From the NCBI RefSeq assembly GCF_030463535.1, contig NC_132893.1:29576782-29640781 (forward strand): a stretch of 64,000 nt of DNA, written 5' to 3'. This DNA comes from Salminus brasiliensis (taxonomy: Eukaryota; Chordata; Actinopteri; Characiformes; Bryconidae). Under the pieces are notes generated by a model. The model saw only the letters and a program-made list of their open reading frames with translations, had not been told where the DNA came from and did no database searches. Of the stretch, positions 23,635-50,000 are shown piece after piece. Position 1 is the stretch's first letter, and every line of letters starts with the position of its first letter. A program made the translations under genes and the position numbers.

Positions 23635-23941
23635 ATATACATTTCAAATTCTACCACTAATACATTTAATATTGAGGATTTAGGAGGAAAAAATAAAGAT
23701 AGAATTAAAGGTGCATGAAGCTGATGTGACAGCAAGTGCCATGTTCAGTTCCGAACAGTGAGAACATCAGAGAGAGCGAGGGGGGGGCGAGAGAGGAAGA
23801 GGAAGATGAGAGAGAGAGAGGGGAAGATGGAGAGAGAAAGACAGAGGGGGATTATAGCAAGTCTGTTGTTCTTCTAGTTGTCATTTGTTGTGATTGTAAA
23901 ATTTGTCATCTTCGGGGAAGGGAGGGCCGTCGTTATGGTGA
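21630..23941 (-). other. smad2: smad2 3' untranslated region
   Basis: Follows the smad2 stop codon (23942-23944, minus strand) with no further gene. The best distal polyadenylation signal is AATAAA on the minus strand at 21647-21652; another AATAAA lies at 23592-23597. The region has long homopolymer runs: T/A runs near 22371-22381, 22411-22430 and 23599-23631, and G runs (C in the mRNA) near 22431-22442 and 23307-23326. The roughly 2.3-kb length fits the long 3' UTRs known for vertebrate smad2. The mRNA end is predicted, not observed. Confidence 0.55.
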
Positions 23942-36369
<12,428 letters not shown>

Positions 36370-36832
36370 TTAGGAAGAGGGCCACTGGGCTAGGGTTCTG
36401 AGGGAGCGTTAGTTGGAGGGGGAGGGGTAGAGGGGGCGGGAAGAGGCGCTTAGGAGATGGAACAGGGAAGGGAGGGGGGCGAGGGGTTACCTGAGTGAAG
36501 AAAAACAGAAATCAAAAAGTCTGATGACAGACCGTGCAAAACACAGGCTCAAAAGGGATTAGAGAAGAACCTCCAGACTGTTCCCACACCCCGCGGTACA
36601 CCCCTCCGAGAGAGATGCCATGGAGAAAGCTAGTACAGCTTCATGCATTGTGAATAGCATTCAGGCAAATAAAGAGGGTTAGTAGTGTAATCCAAGGCAA
36701 CTTTCACATACTATTACATCCTGGTAAACAAAATGAACTAGGATATCGATATTCCTCAGACAAGAGCAAATGACAAGGTTTTGCTTTAAGCAGGGCTTCT
36801 GTAGAAGAGCCATATACAGCCTTATGACAAAC

Positions 36833-37085
36833 AGGCCTTATTCACCAACCGTTTTTAAGAAGAAATTTGCCCTTGAAGATTTCATAAAGCTTCTGACATT
36901 CACCAATGCTTTCTTATTTTGGTTTGGTCAATTTACGAGGACAATGGAATCCATCATTATAAGAGAACAGCTGCCAACAATCCTGCGGCTTGAACTCATC
37001 ATAAATCTGACGTATACTTGTTGTTAGGCCTTTTCTCACTTTCAAATTTAAGAAAAGTCTTAGGAAGCTATTGGTGAATGAGGCC
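36833..37085. mobile_element. MITE with GGCCTTATTCACCAA termini
   Basis: The left end GGCCTTATTCACCAACCGTT and the right end AGCTATTGGTGAATGAGGCC are inverted repeats; the pairing extends inward (TTTTTAAGAAGAA against GTCTTAGGAAGC). About 250 bp. It lies in the intron between the smad2 5' non-coding exon and the first coding exon. Confidence 0.7.
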
Positions 37086-39525
37086 CAGTGTATTTAAATA
37101 AAAACGTTGGCTAAAAGTTCAGCCTTAGAAACTAATGAAACTGCACAGCAGCAAAGAATGAGAGGCACAGTTTCTCGGGGGCACAAACCTGACCACAGAG
37201 CAGATTACTGATAATGCAAGCCAAAAGCTCAATATTTGATTCAAGCGAAGGGGAACACATGCATGCAAGCCTTTTCATTTCACTGCGTTCCCGGTTTCAT
37301 TTAGAAATTGGTTCCACTCAAGGAGGAGAGGAGCGCCATGGCATTAGTAGAGACTTTCTTCACTCTCTTGTTGCAAGGCTGCTGTGACACTGACGTCCTC
37401 CGAGCTCACAGCCCGGTAAAGGGCGATTGTGAACATGAGGAAGTGGAAGTAAACATTAGGAATCCAGGGCTATTGCGTTAGCTTTACAAAATGGCCAATT
37501 CCCAAAGAGGGCCTTGCTGCCATAAGCTTATTTATCATAGAGGAAACGAGCCACAATGAAGAAAGAATGCCTTCCAAATGACCAGCAAAAACATTGCTGG
37601 AGACAAAATAAATGGAAAAATTAGTGGATATAAGCAAAAATAACAAAGCACTAGCATTCAAACTCGCCGGTTCCCTAACAAAGCCACGTTCAAAACTGAG
37701 GAGTCTAATTGAGGAGAAGGTTTCAAGTGGGAACCGGAGGCCATTTTTTAAGAAGCTTGATATTAAGGCTGGGAAATACAATATTTTAGCATTGTGACAA
37801 TTGTGGGATTGCACAATAGAGGGGAGAAATATTAATAATAGTGTCATAGTGATAAATTTTACATTTTATAAATGTTATCGTGATACACAGCCTGCTTTTT
37901 CTGGCCATTTTGGCCCACCCCGTCACAATATACTTTTCTGATTATTAGAAATTTTCTCAGTACTTAAAGAGCAGTGAGACAATAGCATATATAATTAATC
38001 CTTATACTAGCTGTCACGACTAGCTCATGTACAGTGGTTGATATTTTTAAAGAATTACTGTACTCTCAGTTTTTTAAGATGGGGCATACCTCCTTCTTTA
38101 CTTTCCACATTTAACATACATCATTGTCATATCGCCCACACCTTCTACCTGAATGGACCTGATTTACTTCATGAGAGAAAATCAGGAGAGCCAGAGCCAT
38201 ATTGCAGTATTAAAAACCTTTCAAGACTAAAGTCCATGGAGCTGATGAGTTTTTGGGAGAGCCTATCGGCTAATTAATCTCTTTCTGCAGCTGATGTGGT
38301 GAGTAGAGTGTGTAGGAAGTCTGGTTAAATGACTAACTTTTCAATTACAACAGTTTATCTCTCTTACTGTACGGTTTTTGTAGATACCTACACCACAACT
38401 GTGCCGAATTGAGGCATGTTGGAGACTGGACTAATACAGTTATATGAGTGACAGCACAATTAGAGAGCAGTTAGGTGCTTACAGCGAGACACGGCAGGCA
38501 AAACCACAGTTATAACCTCCACTGGACAATAGAGGTTCTGGTCTGACATATCTTCTTGCAGACTACGGTCAGAAAAGGTCCAAAATACATATTTATATTA
38601 ATATTATATTAATATTGTTTATATTATTGTTTCTTTGCGTCTGAAGATATCTCAAATTCACAAAACATTAGTATTAGTACTGAGACCATGTCTGCATCTT
38701 CTCGTGACAGGTATCATTGTAGCTCTGTCTTTTGCACAACGTTATTAAATATGATTATTCCCGTTATATTAACCAATAGTTTAAACAAAAATATTAGAAA
38801 TTACGTATCTTTAAAGGCAGTTTTCTCAAACTACCCCCTTCACACTGAGCCAGAAATCGCCTCTTCAGTAGCACTTACATACATCAAAGTCTCCTGCTTA
38901 ATTAATGTGTGTAATCTGAAGGTTTTCGAGAGTTGATTAGTCAAATCAATATATAATAATAATAATATAATAATAATAATAATAATAATAATTTTATGCC
39001 TACATTTTTTGGGGTTCTTTGACAGTACTCTCATTTATGGAGCGATACAAAAAGATGCAAAATTCCCTTTATATATATATATAAAAAAAAATAAAAAAAA
39101 ACATTGATTATAATGTCAACTAAATAAAAAAAGAATGGTATTGAACCTGACTTCATCCACTCTTCAGATTTCTGTTCTTCAAGTATATGCAGAGATCACA
39201 CATTTAATTAGACACTTTTTCACGTGGTTAAACAAACTTTCAGAAAACTTGTAATACGAAGTTTTGCAGTGATCAGTAGCAGTTAAACAGAGATAACTTC
39301 ACCCTTTTCAGCTGTAATATCTTACCTTAAAGCACAGAAACGATCAAATAAACATCCTACTCTAAACAGAACCGATAAACCGGTCCACACGTTGCCGGCA
39401 AGAAAAAAAGGTACCCATCCACTGAGAAAATAGGCCAGGGCCTAGCAGAAGCTAGCTCTTTGCAATAAGGAGTTATACACACATGTTTAAAATATATATA
39501 AAAGATTCCTATGTCCAACACTTAC
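37086..39525 (-). other. smad2: smad2 intron 1, nothing coding
   Basis: Contains a possible hAT-derived fragment (37765-37905), an (AAT)n tract at 38945-38992 and AT-rich runs near 38585-38625 and 39069-39085. No exon detected. Confidence 0.6.
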
Positions 39526-40360
39526 CTCTAGCAGATGGACTGGTGAAAAAGGAGGTGTTTTATGGCTGCATGAAAGCCCCGTCCGACCGAGCGAGTCCCG
39601 GAGCGAGAGGCTGATGCTAGCGGCTACAAACGAGAACAAACCCGGACGGTGAATGCAGCTGGAACCGGCCACGATTAAAAACACAACAACGTTTAAGGGT
39701 CTGATAGCTGTAATTAAAGATAACTAATGGAGCTGCGGTGGTTTGAGCAAGGAGGAGGTGTGTGCGTGTGTTTTCGTGGCGATGCCGGAGCTCAGAAAAC
39801 CGCTAAGTTAAGCTCGGAGGCTTCGCCACTTTGTTTGACAGAAAAATAAACAGGTTAGAGACGTGTTCGCGGAGCAGCTCATATTTTCGGCTATTTTTAA
39901 AGGGGGAAAACTCACCTTCACAATGAGCCGCCGGCTTTATGCACACGCCAAAAATGTGTTTATACCCTCCTCAGCAAAACCTGGTGGTTATCTCGCTTCT
40001 CGAGAGTCGGAAAATCGATTTTAAACTGTATTTTCTTTCCCTCTGTAGCCAAATTACAGCAGCAGACGACGGTGGCCTCTCTCATAAGGACAACCGAACA
40101 TTAACGCAAGCAACGCGATACGGTCCCGCCCTTAGTCCCGCCCTCGTCTCGCTATTGGCGAAAAGAGCAGCCTACGCGCCTCTGCTTCGAACGCATTGGT
40201 TCGCGTTTGACGTCAATCGTTGCGAATATTAATTAGGCAAAAGGACCCGCAATTCCTATTGGTTGTTCAGGCTCGTCTGTCGCTCGTTGACGTTTGGATT
40301 CCAGGCCGCAGGCTGTGGTTTGTCGACGCGGCCGTCCGTCTGTTCCCTTCATAACAGAGA
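39526..40360 (-). promoter_or_regulatory. smad2: smad2 promoter region with two candidate first exons
   Basis: Two minus-strand donor-like sites leave non-coding exons: one ends at 39526 (CTGCTAGAG then GTAAGTG) and one at 39916 (TTGTGAAG then GTGAGTT). Both could splice to the acceptor just upstream of the first coding exon (about 36295). Further out are a perfect CRE, TGACGTCA at 40208-40215, and several CCAAT boxes (ATTGG near 40155, 40196 and 40258) in CpG-containing DNA. Alternative first exons are known for human SMAD2. Transcription starts are inferred. The region may also serve the divergent ccdc17. Confidence 0.5.
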
Positions 40361-40956
40361 TGAACGGAGACCAAAATCGCAAACTGGGTTACAGCTCCAT
40401 CAAAACAACCAGCGTATTCCTCCGCCATTCAACAAAGGAGAAATAAATAGGACTTAGTTTTCCTCAATCAGGCGACTTGATTTGAATTGGCCTCTATGCT
40501 GCTCCCAATCTACTACATGTGACCGCTTATGATAATCAATATCTCCAAATGATTAATGATTAATGCTATTCGTATCAATGTACACTGCTGGTTTATTAGA
40601 AATGATATAGTGCACGCTGCTGTTAGGCTACACAGAGGACTGTAATGAGTCCCAGTGATGCCCGGACCTGTACAGGAATGTGATCCAATGCAGGTCACGT
40701 GGTAAATCAACACATATTAAAAATGTGGTAAAATGTACAAAAAAGTGGTGATACAGATGGGATTTTAGTTATGGATTTAAAAAAAAAAAAGGTGAAATAG
40801 TGAGTGAAATGGATTGAACTGTAAAGCAACAGCTAATTCCAAGCCTGTCCCCCAGATGGCGCTGCTGTGCGTTTGGTCTGTAGAGTGGTTGTCAGGAGCA
40901 GCTCAACACAGGAGGTGGCTGGACTGCTCAGAGCCTTCACAGAGTTTCTTCAAGCA

Positions 40957-41085
40957 ATGGATTCTTTCCTTTGTCCTACATGTAATATGACTTTCAGATC
41001 ATCACGTTTTCTGGCGAAGCACAAGGAGAAGTTCTGTATTGGAGATGTTGGTCAGACTGAGGAGTCTAATGTCCATCAAAATCTG
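40957..41085 (+). CDS. ccdc17: ccdc17 exon 1, zinc-finger exon
   Basis: Encodes CPTCNMTFRSSRFLAKHKEK then FC, with C-x2-C, H and C spacing. The start chosen is the ATG directly before this motif; an in-frame ATG at 40867 would add about 30 unrelated residues and is less likely. Three phase-0 donors are possible (after GGAGAT, after TCTAAT, or after AATCTG at 41085). Intron 1 starts with three copies of a 15-mer, CTGGTGATCTGCACT, near 41120-41165. Confidence 0.65.
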
Positions 41086-44000
41086 GTACTGCTCTCTCTC
41101 TGAAATGTCCTACAGGTTGGGTGTGGTGATCTGCACTGGTGATCTGCACTGGTGATCTGCACTGCATTTTGTGAGAGTAGATATTCTGATTATGAACTAT
41201 TGTTGATAAAAGTAGTTTTTGTATTAAAGACAGAAAGGACATACATGCCTTGGCCTTTCGGCTCCATACGTTCAACAGGTTAAAGGTTTATACCAAATTA
41301 AACCAGGTTTATGTCTTTTCTTTGAAAGAATTGGTTGCAAATATAATACAATGCAATACATTATAAAATGTGTTGTTCCAAACCGCATTAAACACCACTT
41401 TTCATTTTTAATTCATTAATATTTCAAGAAATATCAATTCTGTATTATGATTAATACCAAAAAATAAAATGCATTTATTTTCTGGTGTTCGTCATGTTGT
41501 CATGGCTTAATATATCCATTTTTCTTATTAAAAAGAAAACCTTTAAATATAGGATGTGCAAAAATCATCACTGCTGTATGACCATCTACTTTAATTTGCA
41601 CACAGCCATTTAGAGAAGCATTATCCAATACTTTGGGAGGAGTTGGGGTACTTTTGAGGGGATGTGGTGGGAATGCTCTTGTTGCTGAATGCAATCAAAT
41701 CCTCACAGCAATGCTCCAAAATGCTGTAGAAGCCTTCTTCCCTGGACAGTAGAGACAGTTACTCCAACAAAAGCAGGAGACACCCTTTTAAAGCCCTTGA
41801 TTTCAGAAGAATCAAGAAATGATCAGGTGTCTCAATACTTTTGTCCATATAGTGTATGTTATAGTGAGGTCTTAAAACATTTGTGGGACTGTTTATGTGT
41901 GATTCTTACTGATTTACTGTTGATATTTTGTGTATATATATCTTGTTATTCTTGTACGTTCTTTAGGGTTATTTAGTAAAGACACCCAAACCATGTATAC
42001 ATACAGAAATATGAAAGATACAGTGGGCATGATAGACAATACACCAATAGTACTGTAAAGTATTCAGCATAATACTGAGAAATATCTAAAGTACCAACTG
42101 TACCATCTTTCCACAGAGCGAGAGGATAAGAGAACTACGCAAGATACGTCAGCGGGAAAGGCCTCATGGAAGAGCCCAACTCAGCCAGCAGAACTTTCAC
42201 ACACCAACTCAGGACCAGCTACAAAAACCCACCAGTGAACCAGTGAGAAACACACATAAACAGTCCCACAAATGTTTTATGGCCTCTACTTTTATTGGGA
42301 TTGCCACCACATTGCTTAAATTGCAGCGATTCCAGTTCATTGGGATAGAGATGTGTGTTTCTATAATTGTGCACAGACTGCAGGAGGGTCACAAGATCAG
42401 CTCCTTCAAGACCTACCTGAGATAGGAAAGCCGAGGGTGGTGACGTCTGCTGACAGCAAACACCTGAACAAGCAAAGGAGAGGTAATGATGAACTCCTGC
42501 TGCGTGTTCTGTCCTGAATTGAGATGTTTTGTCCAACAGTTCAGCCATTTGAAGGACCAGCGTTCATTTTATTGGTTAGTTGCAGAGATGAAGATGCAGG
42601 AGCTGGCTGTTCAGAACAAGAAAGTGGCTCAGCTGGAGGAAATGCTGTTCGAGCTAAAAGAGCAGGAGCAGAGGAACACCAGCCTACTGGAGTCTCTCGT
42701 GGATCATCTACAGCATGATCCAATGGAGGCCAAGTCTGTGGCCTCAAAGGGGTTTGAAAGAAATTCATTTTAAATATATTATTTTAGTTGATTCCCAATG
42801 GAATTACATGTTAATGAACTTTCCCCAGTTGTCCTGGTATTGAATGGGCCTTAGTTCAGTGGAGTGTAGGATCTCCAAGCATCAGGACCATTCTATTTTG
42901 TTCTACTAAAACAATTTGGGCACAAAATGCTATAAGCTTTACGGCCATGTGTTTTAAGACCTTTAGAGAAGATTAGGGGGGCATATTTAATCATATTTGA
43001 TTTTTTTTTTTTTTTATGTATTGATACGTACACTGATCAGCCTTCATTTTACTACCTGACTTAAGAGGTGAGGTGAAAAACTCTTTAACAAGAATCAAAT
43101 TGTGATTGTGTCTAATTGTAATGACTGGCAGGTCTCGTGGGGGGGTTTCTGGTATGCAGTGGTCAGTACCTACCAAAAGTGCTCCAAGAAAGGGCATTCA
43201 GTGAATCAGGGCCAGGGTCATGGGTACCTAAGGCTTAATGACCTGATCCATTGAGGCTCCACCTCACTACTTACAGGACTTAAAGGATCTGCTGCTAACG
43301 TCTCTGTGCCAGATACTACAGGACACCTTCAGAGGTCTTGTGGAGTCCAGGCCCCGAATGGTTAGATCTGTTGTGGTGGCACGAGGGGGAACTCCTTCAA
43401 TATTAGGCAGGTGGTGCTAATGTTATGGCTGATCGGTGTATTATACATTTAGTATGTACAGCACTGTGATTTCCAGTCAGTGATATATAATTAAGTGGAG
43501 GATACAGAGAAAATGGGAGTCTTAACAACCATGCAAGGCCTGGTAGACCACCAACACACCAAATGTGATGGACATGAATGGGTTAAACGAAAACGTCAGT
43601 GACATGCCATAATACATTATCTTGTAGGGAAGACATTCTGCAAAACAGGACTCCACACCTGCACGTTCCTGAGACTAAAGAGCCAGTCACACAAACCTGC
43701 ATACCTGTTTATGGGGGTGGAGTCCTTTCTGCAGAAATCAGGTAATGTGTTCATGTATGTTAAGATCCCTGATAAATTCAGATTTCAGTTTTGCTCCAGT
43801 ATTTTGCTAGATGTTAGAGGCCATCTCCACACAATCTCTAACATCTAACCAAAATAAAACGAAGCTTTATCTAAATGGATCCATGTAATCTTCTGATCTT
43901 CCACAGTACTCTCCGTCTCTCCTACCTCCAGAGTGGTGGGAAAGATCCTCAGATATTGGCTCAGCTGCAGGACTTGTTAAATGAAGCCCTCAGAGTGGAA

Positions 44001-47000
44001 ATGCAGCCAGGGAAAGCTCCTCTGCCCAGGCCCTGCCAGACTGACAGAACACAACATGGGCCAAGTACTCTTAAATCCAACAGCTAAACCTTATCAACAC
44101 TTTAAAAGTCTTTATTTTTATAAACCATTTAAAACCCCCGGAAGCCATTCACACTGACAAATTCATCAAGGTTGTGTAGAGTCAAACCTGAGCACAGAAC
44201 ACGGGCACGTACAGTATATTCATATTTAGGGAATCAGTAGAATCAAATACACATCCTGAGAAATATTAGATATGTAGCTTAGAAAAGATCAATATCAGAA
44301 ATAATATAAGTAAAAAAAGGATAATTATTATTAAAATGATATATGATGATTAATTAAAATTAATGTCTTTCAATGTTAGATATTATATTTTAAATAGTTG
44401 TTATTTTAACCCTGTAAAGTGATTTAAGCTCTAGCCTGAAGGAGGAGCTGTGCACTCACAGCTCAGCCCTGAACTCTGCCTATAAGGGTAGCCATTGGCT
44501 CATGACTGTTAAGCAGAGTGTGCATGTACATGCCTATAAGAGCACATTGGGCGTGGCATCTGCAAATGATATGCTAATGAGGAACTGGGTGAGTGGGAGA
44601 GTTTGTTTCTGAGGTTTGTTTTATTAAGTGTGTTTAAATCTCTGCTCAGTTTAAAGGGAAGGTCATAGGTGTCTCTGTGCGCTCCAGTCTGCCCTTGTTT
44701 TTCCTCAACCTTGATGAATAAGCACCAGTGTATGAATGAAAGTTACCTGTGTAACATGATTCAACCTAAAGTCGCTCTGGATAAGAGATTCATTCAAATG
44801 CTGTAAATTTAAATGTATAATAATTCCAGATACCGAACCAGTCAAAAGTTTGGACACACCTGGTTGAATGTGTCCTGACCATCGTCTAAAAAACATTTGA
44901 TCTGAATGCTTGGGGTGACAATATTTTTTTAAAAAGAGGACACAGGGGAGACACGGGTATTCACCACAGTTAGGATGTCATGGTCATATAGGCTAATAAG
45001 GTTGTTTGTTGGTCTTCTGCTGAATGGGTAAATGTGTATGTATTAATGTACATTAACATACTGTAGCTGCAGGGTTTGAAAGGTATTTCCACCCTCTCAC
45101 ACACACACACACACACACACACATTGCCTCAGTCCTACAACTTAGGCCTACACTGTTAAAAGTATAAATTCCTAGACTAACTTTGAGGGGTTCTTCAGGG
45201 GTTCCTCCACTGTTTTAAATTGAAGAACCTCCAAAAGTTCCTCAAGGAACTTTTACTTTGAACAGTGTACCTGAACCCCCACAGCCACAACATCATAACT
45301 ACTGTGAATACCCGTGTGTCCCCAGTGTCCTCTTAAAAAGTGGACACACTACCATTTGGTACAATATTCTGAAGATGATGATCAGCACACATTCAACCAG
45401 ATGTGTCTAAACTTTTGACTGGTACTGTGCTTCTACAGTATGATTACTGTGCTGCTGTTAAATTGTTTTGTGTGCTTTCTGTAATCCAGAACCGCAGGGA
45501 AATTGGAAGGATTTCAGCAGAGAGCTCATATCTACAGAGTTAGAAAACCAGCACTTGGAGGAGGAACTCATGAGACTGCAGTTAAGAAAGAGAAGACCTG
45601 CGTTCACCAGGACCACAACTCCACACTGTAGTATCTGAGCTCTTTCAATGCTATTCCAGATGCTGCATGACTGTGTTTGTCAGCTCTCTTGTATGAAACT
45701 GGACTGTTTTTTTTAGGTCGACACCGTGAACAGGAGATGAGGAGTATGAAGATGGACATTGATCTGTTAAAACATGAAATTGAGATTAATGGATTGAGGA
45801 GGCAGATTAGGAGCAGAAAGGTGGAACCAACCCTAGCGACTTTCCCCCCTTTGGTACAGAATATGTTTAGTAATCAACTAAAAGCAATGGTTTGGTGGAA
45901 AATCTGATTTACACAATTTTCCCTTTAACCTGAAGAAAAGCAGGTTAACCAAAACATGAGGTTTGTGTCTTTACTTTTGCGCTGGAGCTATGAGGCTAAT
46001 GTAGCCTAATAATAATGGAATAATGGAATAATCTCATACCCTGCTAATTTGCACTGCATTCCGAAATCCATTCACATTTGCCTCGATCTGTGTCAACACT
46101 GACAGAAGTACTGAAGAAATCCAGGTATTTTGAGGTAACTACTGTTGTTAGCTACGCCTCATGCTTAGGGCCAAATTGTGTAAATTAGGATTTGTCTAGT
46201 ATTTGATAGTTTAGGTACACAAGTGATTTGTGTACATGGTTGCAGGCACACAGTGTTATTTTTTATCCAGTATTTTATCATGCTGTAATAACCTTCTTCT
46301 TCTTTATAGGAGGAACCCAGGTCACAAACACCACCCTTCCTCAAATACCCTGTAAAAGAGGGCCTGGGACCTGCTCCCTATGATCCAATGTAAGTTTATT
46401 GTTAATATTTTATATATATTTTTATATATATATATTTTGTTACAATGTTGATCAGCCAAGACATTTTTGGGTGTTTAAAGTTTGCTTTTTTAGTGTTTAG
46501 TATGGAAAAATGTATTTTCCTTGTCATAGCTGAATAATAGTAGAGTTGGGTTTAGTATATAGACGTGATTTACATTTAAAGCATTTAGCAGACGCTCTAA
46601 TCCAGAGCGACTTACAAAAGTGCTTTGCTATTTACTTAAGAATAAACTCAGCTAGTTGGAAAAGGCTAAAATTCAAAGAAACCTCCAAGTTAAGACACTA
46701 CTAAACACAAGTCAATAGGGTGACCACTCTGCTATTCGCCCAAGTATTCTCGGAAGAGGTGGTTCTTCAGTCTGGGTTTGAAGACAGCGAGCGACTCTGC
46801 CGTTCGGACACCCAGGGGAAGTTCGTTCCACCACTTTGGTGCCAGGACAGAAAAAAGCCTGGACGCTTGTCTCGACGCTTGTCCTGGGTCGAGCCGAGCC
46901 GTACTTGAAGCTCGAAGGGCTCAAGTACGTGATGAACGTACCATGAACTTGAACACTGTTAACCTCCCTGTGAAAAGAAAATATGACATGACCAAAAATA

Positions 47001-50000
47001 GGGGTGGTGGGGAAGCTGGTGAAGCGAGTTGGCAGTCATGCAAGGCTAAAAGCTAACCCCAGAAGACATCACCATGATCTTTTTTTTTAGCTAACTAACA
47101 GCACATCATGCTCACTGGGCTGTTTTTACAAAAAAAAATAGTTACAATGTTCTTGTTACAAGTAAAAGAAAAGAAAGCTGTGCTATGCTGTGTTGCACAT
47201 GTGAGCTCTTGCAGTGCAGTAAACCAGCAAAATATATATATATATTTTTTTTTTATTATTTAATGAAAGGAAAAATGCTGTGTTATATTCTGAGGCAAAG
47301 TAACAGGGTGGTAAATAGGCTTGTAAAACTGCATTTCAGCATTTTTCAACTCAACCAAAGTCACATACTCACTATTTATACATCAAATAACTTAACACAT
47401 ACTGAATAAATAGATTATATGGCACATTTGAACCATATCTCATATTATCAGAAACAATTTATACTCAATTAGTTAACACAGTTTGAGGTAAGCGATGTTT
47501 AAAGTGCATAGTTTACTGAATGCTAGTTAATGGGATACAAGCTTTTATTTCTTATTACGTTAGCCTCATAGCTGCAGCGCAAAACTAAAAAAGCAAATTC
47601 AACATCAACTACGTTTGGGGTAGGAGTAAGCTTGTGTCAGTGTCAGTGAGCACTGAATTACTGATTACAATAAAAAGGAAAAGGAAAGCATTCACTTATG
47701 CTGATTATGGAGCAGCAACATGGAGGAATCCACTTTGGCTCTTGTGTTTTGCTGTTGCAGGGCAGGTTTTGTGGTGTTTTATGATTTCCTCCTGGGCTTG
47801 TGTCCATCGTACAGAGTGTGTCGTCTGATGGTGGGGTTGTACGCTGGGGATCAGTGTCTGGGAAGCCCCTTTGTATTGCCCCCTGTCTACTGTGGGTCCT
47901 TCAGCTTATCCACACACCCTCCTTGGTACAGTCAAGGACAAAAGGCAGTCATCGCCACTAAGCAAGCAGTGCCAGAGTAAGGATGAACAGCATCTACACT
48001 ACAATGTTTTTACACTACAAATGATAGTTGATAGTTGATAGTTAGTAGGAAGCTGAAAAACTGAGAAAATGGCCTACTTTCAGAATTAAATTATGATAAA
48101 AATGAATATCCAGAATGCCTCAAATGTGGTGATCAAAATTTCTGGCCAGATGACCTTCCAAAAGTCAATAATAAATGCCCATGAATTTATCAGTCATAAA
48201 ATGAATAAGATTAAGAAGGTAGTGTGCAATGAGACGAGGGCAATCAACTTGACCTATTTTTAAATTATTATTCATAAATGATTACATTTAATGCATATTA
48301 ATTTATTTAGACAGGATGTCTGACTGTGATACTCTATCTCATCCAGGGTTCAGCCTGCACCATCAGTGTGTCTGATGATACAGGTACAGGCCTCAGGAGG
48401 ATACGACATCTACGGCCAGGAAGTGACCAATCTAGCCCCGCGAGGCTGGGTGAAGCTAGACATGTTTGACCATCACAATCGCATCATTAGTGGAAGATGG
48501 AAAATACCCGTCCGCATCCTTCCAGCGAAACCCTCAATGACCGCAGCAGAAGTCAACTCTGTTCCACAGGTTTATTGCAGACGTGACTGGGATCCATTCA
48601 GCACAGATTATTGTTATTGATTCATATTTATCCAGTATCTCAGAGTCTTTTGTGTCTTTTGTGTTTCAGTTATTTCATCCTATATTAGTGTTACAAAGCC
48701 TTACAAATGGACCATAATGTGTTAACTGAGGTGCTCATTTGTCATGTTCTTGGGTTGTGGGGAGTTCAGAGTTGACTGGTAACTCAGAAACACAGTTTTA
48801 CCTTATTATCGACTTATCTGTGGCGCTCCGTTTAAGCACCTAAGCCATATCAATGAGAGATTGGAGGTTTGAGTCCCAGAGAGCATAATTAGCCCTGCTT
48901 TCTGGATGGCTTTTCCCTCCTTGCCAGTGTAAGCTTCTGCTGTCATACCAGAACTGGCAGTTAGCCTTCTCTTCCAAGTACGTACAGCTGTCCAATGATG
49001 TGGTTTTAGGGGCAGCCCTCTCAGCACTGGCATCATCGTGTGATAGGCAGTTATAGCTAGAGGATGAAAATTGAAACTGACTAAAATTGTGTCGAAAAAC
49101 AATATATATATGTACATTTTACTGATCTGTATTCTAGCTGGACAGTGCAGAGCTGTTCCTGAGAATTGTCAACGCAAGGGATGCAGAGCTTCAGAGTGCG
49201 GTTCCGATTAGTATTCACACTGCTGGGATCTACAGATACCCCCCTGTGGTATGAATCTTAAATTACAATCAAATGTTTTAAAAGTTGTTGTTGTTTGAAA
49301 ACATAGCATAACTAATATTTCCTAGTTATACAGGATTTCGTGATAGATATAAATGGACAAAAGTATTGGGACACCTGCACACTCATTGTTTCTTCTGAAA
49401 TCAAGGGTATTAAAAACAGTTTATCCTGCTTTTCTTGGAGTAACTGTCTCTACTCTACTACTGTCCAGGGAAGGCATTCTACTACATTTTGGAGCCTTGC
49501 TGTGAGGATTTGATTGCATTCACAAGAGTGTTAGTGAGGTCTCATCTCCAACTCATCCTAGAAGTGTTCCATCATTCCAGAGAACAGTGCCACTGATCTA
49601 CAGCTCAATGCTGGGGGGGCTATATTCCCCTCTAGCCCATGTCTGCACCTGCCTGATATATTATAGGTCCCTGTTGTGCTGCCAAAACAGCTCTGACCCA
49701 GTATCTGGTAGATACTGACCACTGCATACCAGAAACCCCCCACAAAACCTGTGTGATGTTTAGCCATGCTCTGACCTAGTCGTCTAGCCATCATAATTTG
49801 CCCAGGTGTCCTGGTGGCTCAGACTTTTACGCTTGTACTAATGTTCCTGCTTGTAACCCATCATCTTTGACCCTTGACAGCTGCCACTCTAACCAGATAA
49901 TCAATGTTATGGCTGATCAGTGTTTATTACATGGGAAACTGTTTTTTACACTGAAGTGATCAGCAGTGTCATCCCTTATTTCAGAGTCTCTCAGAATTTC

